DNA from: Amycolatopsis roodepoortensis
GTDB lineage: Bacteria > Actinomycetota > Actinomycetes > Mycobacteriales > Pseudonocardiaceae
Assembly: GCF_014873915.1 (NCBI RefSeq)
Contig: NZ_JADBEJ010000005.1
Span: 1,302,001-1,366,000, forward strand
DNA length: 64,000 nt
Direction: 5' to 3'
The notes under the pieces were generated by a model. The model was not told the origin of the DNA and made no database searches. It saw nothing but the letters and a program-made list of their open reading frames with translations. Positions 59,296-64,000 of the stretch are shown one piece after another (the first letter of the stretch is position 1; every line of letters starts with the position of its first letter). The position numbers and the translations under genes were made by a program.

Positions 59296-61121
59296 TGAGC
59301 GCTTCGCTGGTCCGCCTAGCGACCGCGGGCAGTGTCGACGACGGGAAGTCGACCCTGATCGGCCGTCTGCTGTTCGATTCGAAGACGGTGTTCACCGACC
59401 AGCTCGAAGCCATCGAACGTGCCGGCCGCGACCGCGGCGAGGCGTACCCGAACCTGGCGCTGCTGACCGACGGTCTCCGCGCGGAACGCGAACAAGGCAT
59501 CACCATCGACGTCGCCCACCGCTACTTCGCCACGCCCCGGCGGAAATTCATCATCGCCGACACGCCGGGACACGTGCAGTACACCCGGAACATGGTCACC
59601 GGCGCGTCCACCGCGGATCTGGCGCTGATCCTGATCGACGCCCGCAAAGGCGTGCTCGAACAGTCACGACGGCACGCGTTCCTGGCCAGCCTGCTGGGGA
59701 TCCCGCATCTGGTGCTTTGTGTCAACAAAATGGACCTGGTCGGCTGGTCCCAGGAACGCTTCGAAGAGATCCGCGAGGAGTTCCGCCGCTTCGCCATGAA
59801 ACTCCAGGTGCACGACCTCACCTTCGTGCCGATGTCGGCACTGCACGGTGACAATGTCGTACACCGCGGCACCAGTATGCCTTGGTACGAAGGAACTTCC
59901 CTGCTGCACCATCTCGAACAAGTGCATGTCGCCTCGGATCGCAACCTCATCGACGCGCGATTCCCCGTCCAGTACGTGATCCGGGAGCACAGCCGTGACT
60001 TCCGGGGCTATGCGGGCACCGTCGCGGGAGGGGTGTTCAAGCCCGGCGACGAGGTCGCCGTGTTGCCGTCCGGTTTCACCACGACGGTGCGCGCGATCTG
60101 GGGCCCGGGTGGCACCACGGTCACCGAAGCCTTCGCCTCACAGGCCGTCACGATCGAACTCGAAGACGATCTCGACCTCGGCCGCGGTGACCTGATCTGC
60201 CGCCCCGGAAACCGGCCCCACACCAGCAGGGACGTCGACGCGATGGTGTGCTGGTTCTCCGAGCAAAGCTCACTGACACCCGGCTCCACCTACGTCGTGC
60301 GGCACACCACCAGGGAGACCAAGGCCGAGATCCGCGAGCTGGACTACCGGCTCGACGTCACCACCCTGCACCGTGACGAGACCGCGAAGTCGTTGTCCCT
60401 CAACGAAATCGGCCGGATCCGGCTGCGCGCGCGGCAACCGCTGCTGTTCGATTCCTACCGCCGCAACCGCTCCACCGGCGGCTTCCTCCTCGTCGACGAG
60501 CACTCCGGGGCGACGGTCGCGGCGGGAATGATCACCGGCCCGAGCGTGACCGCGTCGAACGTCGTCTGGCACACCGCCGCGGTCAGCAGGGCGGAGCGAG
60601 CGACACGGGGGCTCACCGTCTGGCTCACCGGGCTGTCCGCGTCCGGGAAGTCGAGCGTGGCAGTGGAACTGGAGCGGCGGCTGGTCGCCTCCGGCAGGCC
60701 CGCGTACCTGCTGGACGGCGACAACCTCCGGCACGGGCTGAACGGGAACCTCGGTTTCAGCCCCGCCGATCGCGCCGAGAACGTCCGCCGCGTCGCCGAG
60801 GTCGCCAAGCTGTTCGCCGACGCCGGGGTGGTGTCGGTGGTCTCCCTGATCAGCCCGTACCGAGCCGACCGCGAACTCGCCCGCGCCGCACATGAGGCGG
60901 CCGGGTTGCCGTTCCTCGAAGTCTTCGTCGACACGCCGCTCGAAGTCTGCGAGGACCGCGACCCCAAGGGGATGTACGCGAAGGCGCGGGCCGGCGAGAT
61001 CAGCGGGTTCACCGGGGTCGACGCTCCCTACGAGCAGCCGGAGAGCCCGGATCTGGTGCTGCGCCCGGAAAACGGGGATCCGGCCGCGATGGCCGCGCTG
61101 ATCCTCGCCGCCCTGGGGTAG
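59295..61121 (+). CDS. cysNC: Bifunctional CysN-CysC: ATP sulfurylase GTPase plus APS kinase
   Basis: 608 residues. The EF-Tu-like GTPase (about 1-230) has GSVDDGKST (12-20), the G3 DTPGH (89-93) and NKMD (144-147); two beta-barrel domains run to about 425. APS kinase follows (about 438-608), with P-loop GLSASGKSS (446-454), DGDNLRHGLN and RENVRRVAEVAKLF. CysN stimulates CysD; CysC phosphorylates APS to PAPS, the donor for sulfotransferases. The fusion is the same as in mycobacteria. Two 53-bp elements at 61157-61323 lie beyond the stop. Confidence 0.96.
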   Translation: MSASLVRLATAGSVDDGKSTLIGRLLFDSKTVFTDQLEAIERAGRDRGEAYPNLALLTDGLRAEREQGITIDVAHRYFATPRRKFIIADTPGHVQYTRNMVTGASTADLALILIDARKGVLEQSRRHAFLASLLGIPHLVLCVNKMDLVGWSQERFEEIREEFRRFAMKLQVHDLTFVPMSALHGDNVVHRGTSMPWYEGTSLLHHLEQVHVASDRNLIDARFPVQYVIREHSRDFRGYAGTVAGGVFKPGDEVAVLPSGFTTTVRAIWGPGGTTVTEAFASQAVTIELEDDLDLGRGDLICRPGNRPHTSRDVDAMVCWFSEQSSLTPGSTYVVRHTTRETKAEIRELDYRLDVTTLHRDETAKSLSLNEIGRIRLRARQPLLFDSYRRNRSTGGFLLVDEHSGATVAAGMITGPSVTASNVVWHTAAVSRAERATRGLTVWLTGLSASGKSSVAVELERRLVASGRPAYLLDGDNLRHGLNGNLGFSPADRAENVRRVAEVAKLFADAGVVSVVSLISPYRADRELARAAHEAAGLPFLEVFVDTPLEVCEDRDPKGMYAKARAGEISGFTGVDAPYEQPESPDLVLRPENGDPAAMAALILAALG

Positions 61122-61156
61122 CTGAACTCATAGCGACCTGTTGAGGGATCAGGCGT

Positions 61157-61209
61157 GTTGTGAAAGCCACTTTCGCAACCGCCAACGTTGTGAAAGTGGC
61201 TTTCGCAAC
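61157..61209. repeat. 53-bp double palindrome, subtype B variant (GTTGTG)
   Basis: Arms 61157-61179 and 61187-61209 with GTTGTGAAAG...CTTTCGCAAC around CCA or TGG; each palindrome carries the same G-U-type change (GTG against CAC/CGC). Spacer CGCCAAC. It is 35 bp after the cysNC stop. Confidence 0.87.
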
Positions 61210-61270
61210 GTCGGCGGGTGGCTCCAGAGGTCGATCGTGATGCGACGTCGCCTCGGTGCCGGCACAGCAC

Positions 61271-61323
61271 GTCGCGAAAGCCACTTTCGCGACGTCTGAT
61301 GTCCCGAAAGTGGCTTTCGCGAC
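61271..61323. repeat. 53-bp double palindrome, subtype A
   Basis: Arms 61271-61293 and 61301-61323 of the GTCGCGAAAG type with spacer GTCTGAT; one base differs in the second arm (GTCCCG). It lies 23 bp from the stop of the convergent beta-lactamase-like gene, forming an A/B pair with 61157-61209, as at 251-414 and 44414-44602. Confidence 0.88.
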
Positions 61324-61346
61324 ATGAGCACCGACTCCAGCGCCCT

Positions 61347-62384
61347 TCAGCCGCCGTTGGTCGCCCGATACGGAGCGGTCGCGTACGTGCGCGCACCGGC
61401 GGCCGTCAGCTTCTCGACCGAACGGAACATCGTCTTCCCGAGCTTCGCCCGCGCCTGCAACGCCGGATGCGTCGCGGCGTAGTCGTCCTTGTTCACCGCC
61501 GGATCGCCCGCGAACTCACCGGAGGCGAACAGCGAATAGGTCAGGACCGGCTTGCCGTCCGCGCTGAACATCACCCCGGCCTCGTTGCGGCCGTCGTTGA
61601 ACCAGCCCGCCTTCGTGGCGACCCGCAGCCGCTCGGCCGAGGTCAGGCCGAGCCGGACGCCGTCGGTGAACGCGCTCAGCGAACGCAGGATGTTCAGCAG
61701 GTACTCGGTCGACTTCGCCGAAAGCAGCGTCCCGCCGACCAGTTTCCGCAGCAGCGTATGCATCTCGGCCGGGGTCGTCTTACCGAGGAAGAAGCGGTTC
61801 GGGTTCGCCACCGGAACGACCTGGGTGTGCACGAATCCCTTGCCGCGCAGGATCTCGTTGAGCTCGGCGGCGGGGCAGACCAGCCCGCACAGGCGGACGG
61901 CGGTGTTGTCCGACAGCGTCAGCAGCGCGGCCATCGCGTGCCCGAGCGTCACCGAACTCGGGTACGCGCCGTCGAGGGCGAAGATACCGTCGGTGTCCTT
62001 GATGACGATGTCGGCCGTTACGTCGACGCGCTGGTCCAGGGTGAGCAGCCCGCGGTCGATCTTGTCGAGCACCGCGGTGGCGACGGCGATCTTGTTGACG
62101 CTGTACGCCTCGACGACGTCGTCGGCCCGCTCGGACACGGCGGGCACCAGGTTCCCGGCGGAATCCGCGACGCTGACATACGACGACCAGGTGCCGCCCG
62201 CCTTCGCGGTTTCCCGGGCGTACACGGCGGAAATCCGGCGCGCGGCGGCCGAGGCGTCGGCGGCGGGAGCGTCTGATTCGGACTCTTCGGCGGCCTGAGC
62301 GAGATGCGCCGTCCCGAGCACCGCGCCCGCGGCGGCGACCGTGCCCAGCCCCAGCAGGCGACGGCGATTGACGTTGGTGTCCAC
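61347..62384 (-). CDS. Class A beta-lactamase-like serine hydrolase, Tat-exported
   Basis: 345 residues. Twin-arginine signal NVNRRRLLGLGTVAAAGAVLGTAHLAQA. The penicillin-recognising fold shows SxxK as Ser95-Val-Asn-Lys98, SDN at 158-160 and a third motif KAG (258-260) in place of KTG/KSG. The omega-loop Glu166 is not clear from reading. Loss of the Thr/Ser in the third motif makes strong beta-lactamase activity uncertain; a wall-related hydrolase or weak lactamase is possible. It is 18 bp upstream of the response-regulator stop region and on the same strand. Confidence 0.85.
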   Translation of the reverse strand: MDTNVNRRRLLGLGTVAAAGAVLGTAHLAQAAEESESDAPAADASAAARRISAVYARETAKAGGTWSSYVSVADSAGNLVPAVSERADDVVEAYSVNKIAVATAVLDKIDRGLLTLDQRVDVTADIVIKDTDGIFALDGAYPSSVTLGHAMAALLTLSDNTAVRLCGLVCPAAELNEILRGKGFVHTQVVPVANPNRFFLGKTTPAEMHTLLRKLVGGTLLSAKSTEYLLNILRSLSAFTDGVRLGLTSAERLRVATKAGWFNDGRNEAGVMFSADGKPVLTYSLFASGEFAGDPAVNKDDYAATHPALQARAKLGKTMFRSVEKLTAAGARTYATAPYRATNGG

Positions 62385-62402
62385 TCCGGAACCCTACCGC
62401 GG

Positions 62403-63056
62403 TCAGCCCGCCGGTGTGACGAATCCGGTGTCGTAGGCCTTGATCACCGCTTGCGTCCGGTCCCGCGCGCCGAGCTTCGCGAGCACGTTCCCCACGTGCG
62501 TCTTGACCGTCTGCACACCGAGGTACAGCTCGCCCGCGATCTCCACATTGGACAGTCCACCCGCCATCAGCCGCAGCACCTCGCTTTCGCGTTCGGTGAG
62601 CCCGGCGCCGGCGAGACCGTCCCGCGGGCCCCGGTTCGCCTGCTGCGCGGCCAGCCGCCGGATCGCGGCCGGGAACAGCAGCGACTCCCCCGCCGCGACC
62701 GTCCGGATCGCCGCGACGATCTCCTCGGGCCGGGCGCGCTTCAGCAGGAAGCCGCTCGCCCCGGCGAGCAGGGCGTCATAGACGTAGTCGTCGTTCTCGA
62801 AGGTGGTCACCACGATCACCTTCGGCGGATTGTCCATGGTCGACATCAGATGCGTGGTCGCGCGGATACCGTCGACCGAGGGCATCCGGACGTCCATCAG
62901 CACGACGTCGGGCCGGGACCGCGAGACCAGCCCCGGCACCTCGGCCCCGTCGGACGCTTCGCCCACGACCTCCAGGTCGGGCTCGGAGGCGACGATGGCC
63001 CGCAGCCCCGCCCGGATGAGCTGTTCGTCGTCGACCAGCAGCACCCCGATGCTCAT
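62403..63056 (-). CDS. NarL/FixJ-type response regulator
   Basis: 217 residues from ATG 63056, which overlaps the kinase stop (ATGA). The receiver has the Asp pair LLVDDEQ (9-10), phospho-acceptor Asp55 in VVLMDVRMP and a Lys in FLLKRA. The LuxR-type HTH (about 150-210) is GLTERESEVLRLMAGGLSNVEIAGELYLGVQTVKTHVGNVLAKL. It is the direct output of the histidine kinase encoded immediately upstream; the target is unknown, though the beta-lactamase-like gene downstream is a candidate. Confidence 0.93.
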   Translation of the reverse strand: MSIGVLLVDDEQLIRAGLRAIVASEPDLEVVGEASDGAEVPGLVSRSRPDVVLMDVRMPSVDGIRATTHLMSTMDNPPKVIVVTTFENDDYVYDALLAGASGFLLKRARPEEIVAAIRTVAAGESLLFPAAIRRLAAQQANRGPRDGLAGAGLTERESEVLRLMAGGLSNVEIAGELYLGVQTVKTHVGNVLAKLGARDRTQAVIKAYDTGFVTPAG

Positions 63057-64000
63057 CGCCGATTCCCCCATGGCACCGCCACCTCGACCTTCCAGAATCC
63101 GTCCGCCCGGCCCGCGGTGATCGTGCCTCCGAGCACTTCCACCCGTTCCGTCATTCCCCGCAGCCCCCGGCCGCCCCCGTCGCGTGACGGCTCCGCGGCG
63201 CCGAGCGGGTTGGACACCCGCAGGCGCAACAGCTCCGTCCCGGCGTCGACGAGGACCGTCACCGGAACCTTACCGGCGTGCCGCAGCGCGTTCGTCAGGC
63301 ATTCCTGCAGGATCCGGTACGCCTCACGGGAGACGACCGGCGGCACCGAAGCCGGTTCACCCCGCACCTCCGCCGACACCTCGGCGCCCGCCAGCCGCGT
63401 CGCTTCGACCAGCGCGGGCAGCTCCGCGAGACCTGATTGCGGCGTCCGCGACGATGCCTCGTCACGCAGCAGGCCGAGCACGTGGTCGAGATCGTCCAAC
63501 GCCGCGCGGGCGGATTCCTCGATGGCGGTGAGCGCCTGCTCGGTGAAATCGGGATCCGACCGCAGCGTCCGGCGCGCGGCCCCGGCCTGGATGGTCACGA
63601 CGCTCAGCGCGTGCCCGACCGAGTCGTGCAGTTCGCGCGCGAGCCGGTTGCGTTCGGCGAGTTGTTCGGTGCGCTTCTCCAGCTGGGCGATCCGCTCCGC
63701 GGCCGAGATCCCCAGCAGGCTCTTTGCGCAGCGGGTCAGCACCGCACCCGCTCCCCACACGACATAGGCGAGCACGACGACGCCGAGCAGGAACGCCAGG
63801 GGGATCCACGCGCTCGCCCAGCCCCTCGGCACCTCGATCGGGTCCTCGGTGGACAGTGCGATCCGGCCGGTGAACGGGGCCGCGATCGTGAATCCGAACG
63901 CGACCGGGACGACGAGGCTCGCCAGGCTGATGACACAGCCGGTGCTCACGTGCAGCAGGAACATCGCGGTCGACCGCAGGCGGACGGGCCAGTTCGTCGC
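63053..64000 (-). CDS. Sensor histidine kinase, HisKA_3 type (partial, 5' end beyond window)
   Basis: At least 316 residues are visible; the frame is open through base 64000, so the start is outside, although a Met exists at 63964. At least two membrane helices remain (VISLASLVVPVAFGF and IPLAFLLGVVVLAYVVWGAG), then a short coiled coil. The dimerisation/phosphorylation box is NRLARELHDSVGHALSVVTIQAG with the phospho-His; the HATPase domain has LQECLTNALRHAG (N box) and GGGRGLRGMTERV (G box). It phosphorylates the overlapping response regulator. Signal unknown. Confidence 0.9.
   Translation of the reverse strand, partial: ATNWPVRLRSTAMFLLHVSTGCVISLASLVVPVAFGFTIAAPFTGRIALSTEDPIEVPRGWASAWIPLAFLLGVVVLAYVVWGAGAVLTRCAKSLLGISAAERIAQLEKRTEQLAERNRLARELHDSVGHALSVVTIQAGAARRTLRSDPDFTEQALTAIEESARAALDDLDHVLGLLRDEASSRTPQSGLAELPALVEATRLAGAEVSAEVRGEPASVPPVVSREAYRILQECLTNALRHAGKVPVTVLVDAGTELLRLRVSNPLGAAEPSRDGGGRGLRGMTERVEVLGGTITAGRADGFWKVEVAVPWGNRR

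Overview
The window is a high-GC actinobacterial chromosome segment. Strong third-position G/C, GTG and TTG starts, many ATGA/GTGA gene overlaps, leaderless-looking promoters and mycobacterial-type gene families point to Pseudonocardiaceae. The gene set and the palindromic intergenic repeats fit Amycolatopsis best; the genus is inference.

Layout. 1-5.3 kb: tail of a secreted GH18 chitinase, a P-loop ATPase followed by a membrane-tethered periplasmic-binding-fold protein, and two small proteins of unknown function. 5.3-15.2 kb: an eight-gene, mostly overlapping operon on the minus strand (TIGR03084 protein, AtuA-like, acyl-CoA dehydrogenase, carboxyltransferase, biotin carboxylase, acyl-CoA dehydrogenase, SDR, TetR). 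It resembles acyclic-terpene or branched acyl-CoA catabolism. 15.2-20.8 kb: a TetR/FAD-monooxygenase pair with a clear operator, an imine-reductase-like gene divergent from merR-TPR, and an enoyl-CoA hydratase/acetoacetate-decarboxylase pair behind a leaderless promoter. 21-28 kb: nrdA-nrdB, whose R2 carries the residues of the Mn/Fe class Ic type, then a cobalamin riboswitch and metE. 28-41.5 kb: a CYP136-like P450, a doubly degenerate GGDEF-EAL protein, Bcp, GNAT, LCP, a hydrolase/cyclopropane-synthase pair, a SIS protein, a serine hydrolase, an ABC exporter and a GT87-like membrane protein. 41.5-50.6 kb: a small HTH protein, an ABC-F ATPase beside an acVLRF1 peptidyl-tRNA hydrolase, a large S8/S53-like protease, a dNTPase and a two-domain SMI1/KNR4 protein. 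50.7-64 kb: an orphan lycopene cyclase, an EAL-GGDEF protein, a DUF1214/SDR/sulfotransferase operon, IclR, an NTF2-like protein, cysD-cysNC, a class A beta-lactamase-like protein and a NarL-type two-component system cut by the window end.

Most striking points. (1) The DUF1214-SDR-sulfotransferase operon and the cysD-cysNC operon (PAPS synthesis) have promoters of identical design: TTGACC, 7 nt, AGAAC-NN-GTTC, TAnnnT. The embedded palindrome matches the KstR consensus. This suggests that the sulfotransferase and its sulfate-donor supply are controlled together. (2) Several families of long palindromic intergenic elements recur at gene 3' ends: a 53-bp double palindrome in three sequence subfamilies, a CTCGTGAGTGG hairpin, a GTGAAGGCC hairpin and exact 21-bp-period arrays. 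Some contain the stop codon of the gene beside them. (3) NrdB has Phe in place of the radical Tyr and Glu in place of the first Asp ligand. (4) The ATPase/binding-protein pair has no permease and may be an undescribed sensor or signalling module.
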